This document shows, piece after piece, positions 1 through 11,447 of a stretch of DNA of 64,000 nt. A model generated the notes under the pieces. That model saw only the letters and a program-made list of their open reading frames with translations, did not search any database and had not been told where the DNA came from. Source of the DNA: Pseudoscleropodium purum (lineage: Eukaryota > Streptophyta > Bryopsida > Hypnales > Brachytheciaceae); NCBI GenBank assembly GCA_963969395.1, contig OZ017801.1, positions 3,288,501 to 3,352,500 on the forward strand. The letters are read 5' to 3'. Position numbers and translations under genes: made by a program. Each line of letters opens with the position of its first letter. Position 1 is the stretch's first letter.

Positions 1-399
1 AAACTATGCATGGACATGATGTAATGTGATTAATGCACTAACTTCATATGTTTTAAATTAGCACTAATGTTGCACAAAGTTAGTCGCTTATCGCTAAACC
101 ACAAAAGTCATGCATATTTTGTTAAGCATAGTTATTGTGCAACTTTAGCACTTCATACTCAAATATCAATAACATGCACAAATTGCATAGTGCTAGTAAA
201 TGTTAATATCATGTGGTAATAATATTTTTGAATGAACAAATGTAACATGAAAACAATGCTCGACAATAATCGTACGATTACTATTGACAATTCATGACAA
301 GGGAACTTTGTGATGATATCCACAAATCTTCTAAATGAACCCTAAACACTTGATGAGAATAATTACAAGAAACAATTGAACTATTTTGCGTCACATGTA
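1..399. other. AT-rich sequence without a recognisable gene
   Basis: No open frame of note and no protein similarity is visible on either strand. The stretch is ordinary AT-rich intergenic DNA ahead of the first TTAA-bounded element. Confidence 0.6.
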
Positions 400-1702
400 T
401 TAACCCCTAAAGGACTAACTTGCTGATTCAGGCACCATAGTCATTTTGGGCATGATGTTGTGATTTCTAGTTAGTATATATTTGATCCAAACTTTGATAG
501 AAGGTACTAGATAGTATGTTTATTTATCGTGTGAGCAAAATTTCATGACTTTTGAATACTTTAGTCAAAAGTTATGGCCTCAAATGTTATTGTTATTTAT
601 AAAAGGCAGTTCAGATAAATAAATAAAAATCACTTTTTTTTAAACAAAAATTGAAATTGGTTTCCTAGAGTTACATATAAGATAGAACTACCCATTATCA
701 TACAAATTTGCAATCTAGGTACTTTGGAGAAGCTATTTATGAGCTCCAATATTTTTTTGAGATTAAATTATTTGAGAAAAGTCAATTGCAAAAAGAATGA
801 AGACATTTTGACAAGAATTGAGTTTTTTGTGATTTTTCAAAGCTGAAATGTAAAACTATGAGTAGACCCTTGTTGAAGCATGATCAAACCATTGTTGGAG
901 TATGGGCTAATGTGTTCGCTCCCTAGTGCATTGTCATCATGATTATAGATTAGTAAGATTGTGGTAATAGATGGACCAGTGATGGAAATGGAAAAAACTT
1001 ATAGGTGGCAGAATTGGGTAAATGGTAGTACAGGGTAGTTCCACCTTACATGGAAAGCTTTGAATCATTCTATTTTGATCAATGAGTCAAAAGTTACGAG
1101 AATTTTTTGTTTGTGGGCAATTATGGATTATCTACTCTAAAATAAACTTTGAACTCCTTTATCTTACTCAATTTTCAATATTTTTTAAATAAAATAAAAT
1201 CATAGAATGTACATTTTTTATTACAACATTTCAAACATTGGAATTTGCATATTTTTAATTTCGTAATTAAATTCTTAACAATTAAGTATTTTGAATCATT
1301 CTCTACTATTGTCTACTTACTAATTTTTTCCTATATGTTGTACAATTCCAAATGATAAGAAAATTTTCAAGCATGTAGCAAACTTGTCTAGAAAAATGAA
1401 TCCAAAGAAGCATCACCATTTTGGACATTTTTCTGTACAAAAGTGAGCTTGTAAAGTGCTATTGCCCTATTTTTTGCAAGGTCATTAAAAAGGATTTTTG
1501 TGAATTAAAATGCTAATATTTGCCAATCCACATAGCAAAATTCTTTGAATTCTTTGTACATCTTTTCTAACCAGTCTTGTACAAGATCCTACGGCTACAT
1601 TTGTCAAAAAAAGTATTTTTCTAAAATTTAGTATTTGTCCTAGAAATGGAAATTTGGGGGCGTTTTTGGTTAAAATATAGTCAAAGAATTTAAGGGATTA
1701 AG
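400..1702 (+). mobile_element. TTAA-bounded non-coding element, copy 1 (type A)
   Basis: The left end reads TTAACCCCTAAAGG and the right end TTTAAGGGATTAA, an imperfect inverted pair. Inside are the shared blocks of the family: the CATTTTGATCAATGAGTCAA block near 1070, the ACTATTGTCTACTTACTAAT block near 1305, and the GGGGCGTTTTTGG block near 1656. There is no coding potential. At about 1.3 kb it is the longest and among the most diverged copies, so it may carry an internal insertion. Confidence 0.6.
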
Positions 1703-3812
1703 CTAATTTGTTTTTTGCCCATACCTTTTTTGCTCTAAATCAAACAACTCAAGATTTATAATTAAGGTATTCATGACTATTATACACAAGGCGTATTTTT
1801 TTTTGCAATTCAAAAAAATAGTTTACTATCCAAAAATAGCTCCCAATTTTAAGTTACATTTGTTAGTTTGGGGTTTAATTAGTAATATTTAGTATCCAAA
1901 AAATGAATTTGGAGGTGAAATTTGAGGAGATGGTCTTCTAGTAGACTTAAGCAATTTCTAATGCCCAACATACAATTAATGTATATTTGTGAATAGTGGA
2001 CTTATCACATCCATACAAGTTGTGCATCCTAGCACAACTTACACTATGTGCTAATCAATACAAAATAAGCATGAATAGGAAAAGGTAGCCAAACAAATGT
2101 AGTTGTAGTGGAATACAAGTTGTAATTGCAAATGATAATAAATCAATTAAAGTCCCAAACACTAAAAAATCCTTAGGATAAATTTGATGATACTTCATAT
2201 CCAACATTTCACATTGTTTTCTACAATGTTGTAGTGAATGTATTGTTGTGGTTCAACCCACTACATAAAATGTAGAAATTGTTGCCTTCTTATCATGGCA
2301 ACAATATTTTGAAGCAAAGGTTATATGAGGTGACTTCTTGTAATGTGAAATGGAACAATAGGCACTACATGACAAATTCAATGATCATAGAAGGTCAATA
2401 ACAAAACTAAAAATACTATAAAAACTAAGGTGTAGTCGGCTACAATCTAAGGTGAAAACACCTATAACCATCTTTGTACCCATTCATGTATCCTAGATTT
2501 TTAGTAACGCCCACTTTACACTATGGCTATCCAAGTTGGGAGGCTGTAGGATTGAGTGGTCAAACTTTATTGAGAATTCATAGAAATGAGTAATAAATAG
2601 GCAAACTTGATGGTTTTTTAACCATAGTTTGGGTCTCTATACATTACATGAAATTTGAGGGGTCAAAATGACTGCATCAATTCTACGTGACTAAGACCCT
2701 GCTACATAAATTCTCGAAAAATTAACTTAAAAAAACAAACCTTTTTTGCATTTGAAGATTTTTATTTTTATTTATTTATTTTTGAAAAATAAAATTTCTA
2801 ACAACCGGATGTTCCTTCACTGTAGGGGAAATAGTGAAAGGAATAGGCATGAAACAACCATCTTTTGCCCTCAAATCCCCTCTAATAGTTTGGCCGCCTA
2901 AACTTTCTTTGAGAGTTCATTGCTTAAAGGGCATTTTCTTGCCATTTAGGCAAGTATAAAGGTGGAAGCCTTTGGATTGTGCCTTTGAGTGTGAAGGATC
3001 AAGAGGCTAAATTCTTGGTTTCTAAAAATGTGATTGGTGGAAACCCATGGCCTCTTGACCTTTGGCCATAGTGTGAAGTAGCCCTAAATGTATCCCTAGA
3101 CTTGTATTAATGATTAAAGTGCACTTTAGAAGTGTCATTAAACTATCCCATTACTTAACTGCAACTAGTTGATTTTTGATTTGTCAAATTTTGGTTTCAA
3201 TGTCAAATTCTGTGATAGTTTCAATGGTTTAGGAAACTTCCACTTTGAAAATTCATAAAAAATGCATGCTATATCTGAAAATATACCTTTTTTTAATATT
3301 TTTAATTCATGATTTTCAATTGATAATACTACAAATATTATTGTTAGAAAAATGCCTCCAACTATGCTGAATTTTTTATTTGATGGTTTTAAGTGTTTCC
3401 AATGGAGAGCATTTAAAAAAATAAAAAATAAAGACCCCAAGATGAGAGGAGAAAGATGATGTAGGCTTAGAGCATGCCCACCTCCACTCATCCAATCTAG
3501 GCAGGGTAGATTTGGTAGGGACCAAGAGTCATATTAATCCCCACTCTAGTATGGGGTACACCCTTCCAAGCACTAGGCGCACCAAATTTTGTCCGAGGTA
3601 CCCGAGGTTGGCGTGCACAGTGAAATTTTAGCCTGGACTTGGGCATTGACAGATTTGGCATTAATTAATGACACAATTTAGCATTTCACTCCTTGAAAAT
3701 GGAGCCGCATACCTCAACAAGATTGTTGTTTTAGTTAGTTGCAATATAATTGTTTTTTTTTAACTAAACAACTTTGACACCATCACTGTGGGGCAATGAC
3801 TCCATTTTTTCA
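1703..3812. other. Intergenic stretch with a dispersed repeat
   Basis: Mostly AT-rich. The segment 2685-2870 is a diverged copy of a repeat seen again at 15893-16070: a poly-T/TTTGCATTTGAAGA stretch, then a CAACNGG block and a TGGGGAAATAG-like block. A 108-codon frame on the minus strand (3491-3165) encodes two hydrophobic stretches but resembles nothing I know and is not called a gene. Confidence 0.45.
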
Positions 3813-4046
3813 TTAACCCCTTAACACCTTAATCCTTTTTCGATTAATTGCACATTTTGGCTTATATTTTTTTAGAAAAATATCATTTACTTCAATTTCA
3901 TGAATTTGGTCATTAAGGAAGGTTGACTTTTCAAGAATCAAGTATTAGATTGGATGAATGAAAAGTTTGTTGGACTACAATACACAACTCCAGGAAGCAC
4001 TCTGTTCATCTTCCAGAATATGGACGTCGACGCGTTTCAGAGTTAA
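3813..4046 (+). repeat. Direct repeat E, upstream copy
   Basis: This ~234-bp segment begins TTAACCCCTTAACACC and ends near CAGAGTTAA. It is closely matched by 9678-9916 in the same orientation; shared words include GAATTTGGTCATTAAG and GAATGAAAAGTTTGTTGGA. Both copies start and end with TTAA. The two copies bracket the TIC32-like gene. This one lies about 560 bp upstream of its start codon, so it may contribute to the promoter. Confidence 0.75.
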
Positions 4047-4605
4047 CGGTGAAGTGACCGTGTTTGTGTCACGGTGGGGAGCTGGGCCTGAGGGTGGCAA
4101 ATAACACGGCAACGCCAACTTGCCGTGGGATTTGGCCGGGCAACAATGGACACGCTCTTATCTCGTTGGAGTGCTGCGCCAGGCGGATGGCAGATGGCAG
4201 ATGGCGGGACAGGGACAGTGAGCTCAAGTGCATGAACTGCATGAATAAGCTTTAAGCTTACTTACGAGAGCCACTGTATCGCATTGATGCCGCATTCACA
4301 ATTGCTGTTCTGTTCCTGAACTTCACAGAGAAATTCTGAAAAAGACCTGAAAAAATTGATTACTGATGTACCCATTCATTTCCTTGCGAGAAGAAAGGAC
4401 AAATCTCTCCTTCAGAATCTGTTGCAGGTTTAATGGTTTGCTTGAAATGGGTTCGCTAGGAGACGGAGTATTCTGTAGGGAAGAGAAAAGAGGTTTTTGT
4501 AGACGAGGTCGCAATTGCTGTCAATGTGCAATCGACGGGCTTTCATATCTTGAAGGATTTCTTTCCTTTGTTTCTGGTGTGTTTTGTATTTGTTATTGTG
4601 CAGAG

Positions 4606-7600
4606 ATGGGTACTACGGTTTCGTATTTGCGAGGAACGGTTGGACTAAGTGGTTTCAGCTCGATTTCCACAGCTGAGGATGTCACTGCCAATTTGGACTT
4701 AACCTCAAAGACTGTCATTGTTACTGGTATTAGTCTGCTGCTTTCTTTCCGTTCTAAGGGAACCCGCACACGTGAAATTCGCAGAAATAGGACTGTTTAT
4801 GAAAAATGTAGTGCGTGAAGGTGTTTTTGAGGAAAATGGAGCTCATTTTTGGCGAAGTTCAGCTTCTAACCTTGAAGCGACACTTCGGCCGTTTGACTGA
4901 GGGTATAGGAAAGAATACTAGATCAATGTATTAGCAAATGGAAGAGAACTGTAATGCAAGTCGTTTTACATTTTTCCAACACTTTGATAATATTCTACAG
5001 ATTTTCAGAATTGAAATCATTAGTAACTTAATTGGCTCTTGATAGATTAGTGCTGCAACTCGTGTTAGTTGGTTACTTTTGAAAGCGTGTGATAGTTTTG
5101 GAGAATCAAAGCTTCCGTTTTAGTGCAAAATTTAGGGGTTAATTTTTGAGGGCGTCTCTTTTGGGTTTAAAGCTCGGCTGCAGGTCCTCAGTGTTGGAGA
5201 GTTTTTTTTCGTGCAGGAGCGACTTCCGGGATTGGCAAAGAATGTGCGAGGGTTTTGGCCAAACGGGGAGCGCATGTCGTCCTGGCAGTTCGGAATGTGA
5301 AGCTGGGCGAGACGGTTTGCGAAGAAATACACAAAGAAACTCCTGCAGCTCGTCTGGAGGTCATGTACCTGGACCTGAATTCTTTGACTTCAGTTCGTGA
5401 ATTTGCGGCCAATTTTAAATCTCGAAATCTACCTCTCAACATCCTCCTGTGAGTACACTCAACCTCTCTGATCTTACCTTTTCCAATCTGATATAGCTTG
5501 AATGGGTGACAAAGCGTTGTGCAGTCAATGGTAGTCTGACAATTGTGAGGATATTGCAGAATGTCAGGTTAGAGAAGGCCATAATGACGAGCTTTGGACC
5601 ACGTCATAACGAATCTTCCATTTAGTTCTGGGGTGGTCTCTACAGGGAAACGTAGCGGTGTATATTTTTTTTTATCATGTATCAGAAGTTTCCTGAAACA
5701 AACTAATTGTACTGAAAACCTAGGTATTGATTACATCCCTTGTAATCAAGATTATGAGGCATGAACTCTTTCATTGTTGCATGAAGTGACAAAGTCTTTC
5801 GGTTTCTGCAGTAACAATGCGGGACTTCTGTATATGAAGTTCCATCTATCTGAGGATGGTATCGAGAAAATTTTTGCCGTCAACCACCTTGGCAAGTCTC
5901 ATATGCCGATTCTGCCAGCAGCCATGTGTGTTTTGAAGTTCTATCTGTCGTGTAAAATTCTATTTGGTTCTTATTGTAGCTTCCTTTGTTTCTATTTTTG
6001 TTTTAAAGAAAATTTCTTAAATGTTTGGTTGCATCTCCTGTGGGAGGTGAACCTCTTAGCTATTGCAATTTTTAGGAGTTCTATCTGCTGAATTTAGTCC
6101 CTCAATTTGTGCCTGCAGGTCACTTTCTTCTGACCGACCTTCTCCTCGACATCATGAAAGCTACTGCTAAGGAGTCTGGACAGGAGGGCCGGATCGTGAA
6201 TGTGTCATCGGTTGCACACAATGTGACTTACAGAAAACATGACCTAGATCGGATTGGTAAACCAAAGAGGTATAATACAAACCACCACGTCTGCTTGTAC
6301 GTTCTTGGACATTGTGAACCAGATACCAGCCTCTGTGGGAGCGAAGAAAAAGGGTGAAACCATCCTCCCACAGAAGCTGTTATTAGCATTGTCATGAATG
6401 AAAACATCCACAGCAAAGGCCAGTATCTACATAGAGTTTAGGTTCATGGATGATCAAGTGAGCTACGTATCAGTCCCCACACATGTAGACTGTTGTGAAG
6501 TTCACATTTATTTTGTGTGTTTGACAAAAAATCAAACCATCAAAAACGTTTTTGTAAACAGGTTTGTGGGTTTGCAATCATACGGTCAGTCAAAGCTTGC
6601 TAATATCCTACATGCAAAAGAGCTTTCTCGTCGTCTACAGGTGCGCTCCCAAACTGTGCTCATTTATTTGCAGATCTACAAGTCGTAGAGTATACTTCTA
6701 AATTTTCCGCATTCATACTATGACGGATGCATCGTCCTATCGGGGAACTGGTCATAGCCAATTCGTGGGTGTATGAAACGAAGCTGCCTTTAGAATCAAT
6801 GAACACAATTCTTTTTATATAATCTTCAAATTACTGCAATGAATGCCGTCTTGCGGATACTTCAGATAATGTCATTTTAATCTTTTGCTTGCGTATTAAA
6901 TTTTCTTCATTTGCTGCTCTTCAGGAACAGGGTGCAAATGTGACTGCCAATGCACTCCATCCAGGTGTTATGGATACTGGTTTTGGTAAAAATGAAGCAC
7001 CATTCAAGATTATTATAGGTATTTCACTAGTTTATACGACCTTACTCAAAATTTTATCCTGTGCCATCCATCAAATAAAGTCGAGGTTCAAGGTGTCACT
7101 CACGTAGGAATGTTAAAAGAGTTGCCATGGAGTGATTTGCTTTTTGAGTGTGAATTATTGTATGATAAATCAAATAGAATATTTGGTGTATTTGCTTATG
7201 AACCTTAAGAATCTTGTTGCCTTAGATGAGATGTCACCTAATTGGTGAGATAGTAGTGATGTGCTAAACCCCTACATGATTTTGACTATGTTTTCACCAA
7301 AACTGCTTCCAAATTGTCATTTCTAGTACATGTACCAAATTTTTTTAAAACCAACATTTTTGGACACATATAACCATATAATCTTGTATTAAGCTTGTTT
7401 GAGAACATGTGGAAAAAATTTCAGAATTTTTCACTATGTAAATTGCAAGATATTAGCATTTGAAGTGACAAATTTCCTATTTTTAGCCTTGTGAAAATTC
7501 GGGCAGCTACACTTCAGATGGTCACATTTGTATGAAAAAATGTCCAAAATGGTGGTTATTTTTTAAATTAATTTTTCAATTCCAGTTGTCTATATGCTTG

Positions 7601-9565
7601 AAAAATTTCATATCATTTGGAATTATACAACATATAGGAAAAAAATAGTAAGTAGAAAGGAATAGAAAATGATTCAAAATATTAAGTTGTTAATACTTTC
7701 TTTATGGAATTGAAAAATGTCAATCCCAATGGTTGTAATGTTGTAATAAAAAATCTACACCCAATGTTTTTATTTTTTTTCAAAAATATTGAAAATTGAG
7801 TTAAATAAAGAACTTCAAAGTTTGTCTTACAATAGAGATTCAATAATGACTCGTAAACTACCACAAACTAAAAATCCTCATAACTTTTGACTCATTGATA
7901 AAAATGGAATGATTCAAAGCTTTCCAAGTATATATGAATCTAGAGAATTGATTTCAAATTTTAGTTTCTTAGAAAAATAATTTTTAAAGAAGTTTTTTTT
8001 CGCTACTTGGGTTGCCTATTGAGCAATGAAAAGTACATGTCATACAAAAAACTTTTTAACCACGTAGTCAAAAGTTATGAAAATTGTTGGGCTTTAAAGC
8101 TACTCCTCATATATATGTTGTGTTAAAATTTCACAAATAAATAAATAAAAACTTCAGTTGTAGTGCGTTGCCCAAAATTTCTGTAATGCCAAAAAATGCA
8201 GTTTGAACGTTTAGGGGTTAATAAAAAATATTACAGAGAATCTTTTCAGTTTAATAATCTCTCAAAGGAGCTGATTCCATCTAGAGTGGGTTTCCTATTT
8301 TCTTGATTAGGCTGAACTGCTCTGGATGTTATAGTGGAAAATCTAGTGTTTGTTTTTTTCCAGTTCTGAATACTGTATGAAAGTAGATCCTCATAACTCC
8401 TCGACAAAAAATATTTGTTGCAGGTATTTTCTTTGCTGTGGCGAGAAAATTTGTGAAGACTATTCCACAAGTAAAGTTTGTCTGCTTACCCCCAACCTTG
8501 TCATGTCAGTAGTGCATGTATAGATTAAGGTAGGGAATGTTTTAATTGCGTTATTTTGAGCATTGTCACACATGAGAGGAGTAAAGTTGTGTGAGATGTA
8601 CAGTAGTAGGTCCATAAACCGACCATTCAATGGCTGGAACTGATATTTGGGGAGGTGTGATTTCTTGAAATATTTTTCAGTAAATTTCCCCTCATAGACA
8701 AGTCGAATTGGCATCTAACCCAAGTTGTTTCATATTTTTTGGAGCTTTGTAAAATTAGTTAAGAAATTTTTAAGTGGATATGGCATAGGGCTCTAAAAGC
8801 ATCCACCTCCTAAAATGTACATTGTTTGTACATTGTTGAAGGCTACAAAAAGTAACATGTACATGCAGTGTACATTTGTGAGGTGGGCACTTTTTGAATC
8901 TCCTACCTTATAGAGCCATGGAGAGGTCGTGGTACAACAACCCAATCTCTATCAAATTTCTATCCCGATTTAGTGAAAGTAGACAATCCCATTTCCATTC
9001 AAAGAATGTGTAACCATAGACAAATATCCAAGTCATGCTTACTCCCCCTCAAATATGTATGAATAGATGAGTTTTTAGAAACAAGGATCAGTGTAGGAGA
9101 TAGGACTAGGTTCCTAGCTATTTTGGTATTCTGCCCTAGTTCAAAATGTTGAATATACCGGTCTTAATTATAGAATGGGGTTACACCTCACCAATCTAGT
9201 CTTGCTAAATCAGATGTGACTAACACTTTAACCCCTAAAGGACCATAAGGCCACCACATGGCTTCTAAAACATTGTTTTTTTTGCACCCTCTGCCCTCTA
9301 CGGATTCATTTTACATGTGACTAAGACAGGCTTAAAATTTTTTTTTTTCTGGATTGCATATTTTGTGCAGGCAGCGGCTACGTCCTGCTATGTGGCAACA
9401 AATCCCAACCTTGAAGGAGTCTCTGGGAAGTATTTCCTGGATTGCAATGAGCATCTGCCCGGGCTACGTGCTGCTTGTGACAAGCAACTTGCAGCCACTT
9501 ACTGGAAGTTCAGTGAGGAGCTTATTGCGTCCAAGAACAGAGAGACAGGGTCCGAAGCCTGTTGA
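4606..9565 (+). CDS. TIC32-like short-chain dehydrogenase/reductase, 8 exons
   Basis: Exons: 4606-4726, 5217-5448, 5812-5891, 6119-6269, 6562-6640, 6925-7018, 8424-8470, 9371-9565; joined they give 332 aa. It belongs to the classical SDR family of NADP(H)-dependent oxidoreductases, in the plant TIC32/retinol-dehydrogenase-like group. Visible motifs are the cofactor loop TGATSGIG (residues 40-47), NNAG (119-122), VNVSS (171-175) and catalytic YGQSK (Y202, K206), plus the family's CYVATNPNLEGVSGKYF block near the C-terminus. The start fits the family's N-terminus (YLRGTVGLSGFSS...TAE). Intron 3 is GC-AG (5892-6118). Introns 6 and 7 are long and carry repeats, and the 47-bp exon 7 is isolated between them. 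TIC32 itself is a plastid import regulator that binds calmodulin, but many relatives have other roles, so the substrate is open. Frame and splice sites are intact. Confidence 0.9.
7264..8221 (-). mobile_element. TTAA-bounded non-coding element, copy 2 (type A), inside intron 6 of the TIC32-like gene
   Basis: It runs from a degraded CTAAACCCCTA end to TTTAGGGGTTAA, with the internal family blocks in reverse order (TTTTCACCAAAAC at the left). It accounts for most of the 1.4-kb intron 6 and leaves the flanking splice sites intact. No coding potential. Confidence 0.75.
8678..8945 (+). repeat. Dispersed repeat G, copy in intron 7
   Basis: Shares a series of words with 15160-15402: TTTTCAGTAAATTT, GAATTGGCA, CATATTTTTTGGA, GGCTCTAAAAG, and CTCCTACCTTAT at the right end. 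It is diverged, has no coding potential, and lies wholly within intron 7 of the TIC32-like gene. Confidence 0.55.
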
Positions 9566-9677
9566 CCTCGTTTTTCTATGTTATTAAGAAAAAAAATTCC
9601 CCCTGAAGTTGATGTCAGTAGTAAGGTTCAATGTTAGCAGGAGACTTGATCAAGTCCCTGACCATTTTAGTATCCTC

Positions 9678-9916
9678 TTAACCCCTTAACACCTCAATCA
9701 TTTTTTTTTTTTTTTTTTTTTTTTTTACATTTCGGCTTATATCTTTTTACAGAAATATCATTTACTGCAATTTCATGAATTTGGTCATTAAGAAAGGTTG
9801 TCTTTTCAAGATTCAAATATTACATTGGGTGAATGAAAAGTTTGTTGGATTGTACAATTCTTGGAAGCACTTTGTTCATCATCCAAAATATGGATGTCAA
9901 CATGCTTCAAGGTTAA
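9678..9916 (+). repeat. Direct repeat E, downstream copy
   Basis: The partner of 3813-4046, starting about 110 bp after the dehydrogenase stop codon. It begins TTAACCCCTTAACACC, carries a poly-T run (about 9703-9726) and ends CTTCAAGGTTAA. Confidence 0.75.
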
Positions 9917-11447
9917 CTCACATGGAGTACCGTAAGGTATAAAGGATAGCCCCCACACCTTAAACGAAGGATAACCTAGAACCTATTCAAGGTTTAGGAT
10001 TTCCATCAAACAACAGAGTACTACAACGCCATTTGGGCCATACGTTGTCCTTGCTTCCTCCTCTCAAACAATGATTATCATCATCTTGGTTGGTTGTATT
10101 TAGTAGTAAGTAGGATAAATGATGTAGATAAATGTCTATGACTATTGAATTTTAAATTGAAAATGGGTTCTACAATCTCCCACTTTGAAATTGCATAAGA
10201 AGTTTATTTATAGTGATAAAAACTTGGTCTCAAGAGCTTTCGTAAGGAAAGATTTCTTCACATGATCCCTAAAATACATATTCACCTCAAAACGATGACC
10301 ACAATTGAACTTCAAAATTCTTCAATCACTTCACATGCTTTTATTTAGGAAGGACCTTACATGAATGAAGATTTTGATATTTTTATTTTTCAAAGATGAA
10401 ATCACATGTCTTCCATAAGTTATAATAAAATATTGTGAAGATTGAAATTATTATGATTTTATTCCTTTAAAAGTGAAGACAAATCAAATCAAATACAAAT
10501 GTTTGAAATTTTTGTTTGTTGTATATACAATATAGTACAACATGGTTCAATCCAAATACCTCAATGACATAATTTCCAACACCATCCGCAGCAAATGCAT
10601 TAAGCAACTCTCCAAGAAAAAACTTGGATGAAATTTCCATCATCTTTCTTCGTCCTGCAGATGACACAAATCGGGCCACAAGTCAGCCATGGCGTCAAAA
10701 CAGGGTTAAAGGTTTCAGCTATGACCTCTACCCTAGGTCTGTCAATTATCCCATAATTAGGGGATTGAGACGTATTCAACTCCTGAGAATTGTAACAATT
10801 TACAACCCTCAAGGTTGTATCATGGAAGTCGCCTTTATCTCCCCCCAAGGTTGGCGGAGAGACAGTAATTAGTTGTGAACCATAAGAATTCGATAGCCAA
10901 GCATGTGCGGTCATGAATAGTCTGCACCCCTCTGCTTTGACACAATTGTCCTTGTTTACAGTACTAGATGAATCCTTGAAATGCTACTCAATGTTACTTA
11001 CGTACACCTGTGTCGTACATTTGAAATGCCCTGCACCAACCGCACGACCCGGTCTTCGTCAATTCACAAAGCTACGTCACAGAGTACGTACGCACGTACG
11101 CACGGAACCTCTCCAAGAGTGGAAAAATTTGCATATCCACCACCTCGTGTTTCCAGTGCATCTACTTATGAATAAAAAAACATTCTTCAAACTGACCCAA
11201 CGCAGGGCCATTTAAGCTTCGAATCCGAAAATTGGAAAACATACATCTCATCTATGCAAATTTGCGTCGTGCCTAGTGCACTACTCATGAACCTATCGTA
11301 TATATTCTAACTGCATTCCTAAAATTTGCTGTAAATGAGTTACGTAACAAATCTCGTCTCTGAAACAATGTCAATTCGATGACTAAAACGAAGGGTGCCT
11401 GATGAGACCTTCCTATCAATACTACTGGCAAAGTATACCAACATGGC
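9917..11447. other. Intergenic stretch, nothing recognisable
   Basis: Holds the 3' flank of the glycosyltransferase gene at its right end and a less AT-rich patch at 10580-11200. The minus-strand frames there (10914-10600 and 10679-10467) resemble no family I know. A short CGTACG-type repeat lies near 11080-11105. Confidence 0.4.

Noticed and set aside
3165..3491. 108-codon hydrophobic frame on the minus strand
   Set aside because: No family resemblance, base composition like the surrounding AT-rich DNA, and no supporting exon neighbours.
10467..10914. Two overlapping minus-strand frames in a less AT-rich patch
   Set aside because: No recognisable domain in either frame and no convincing splice partners; possibly part of an old repeat.
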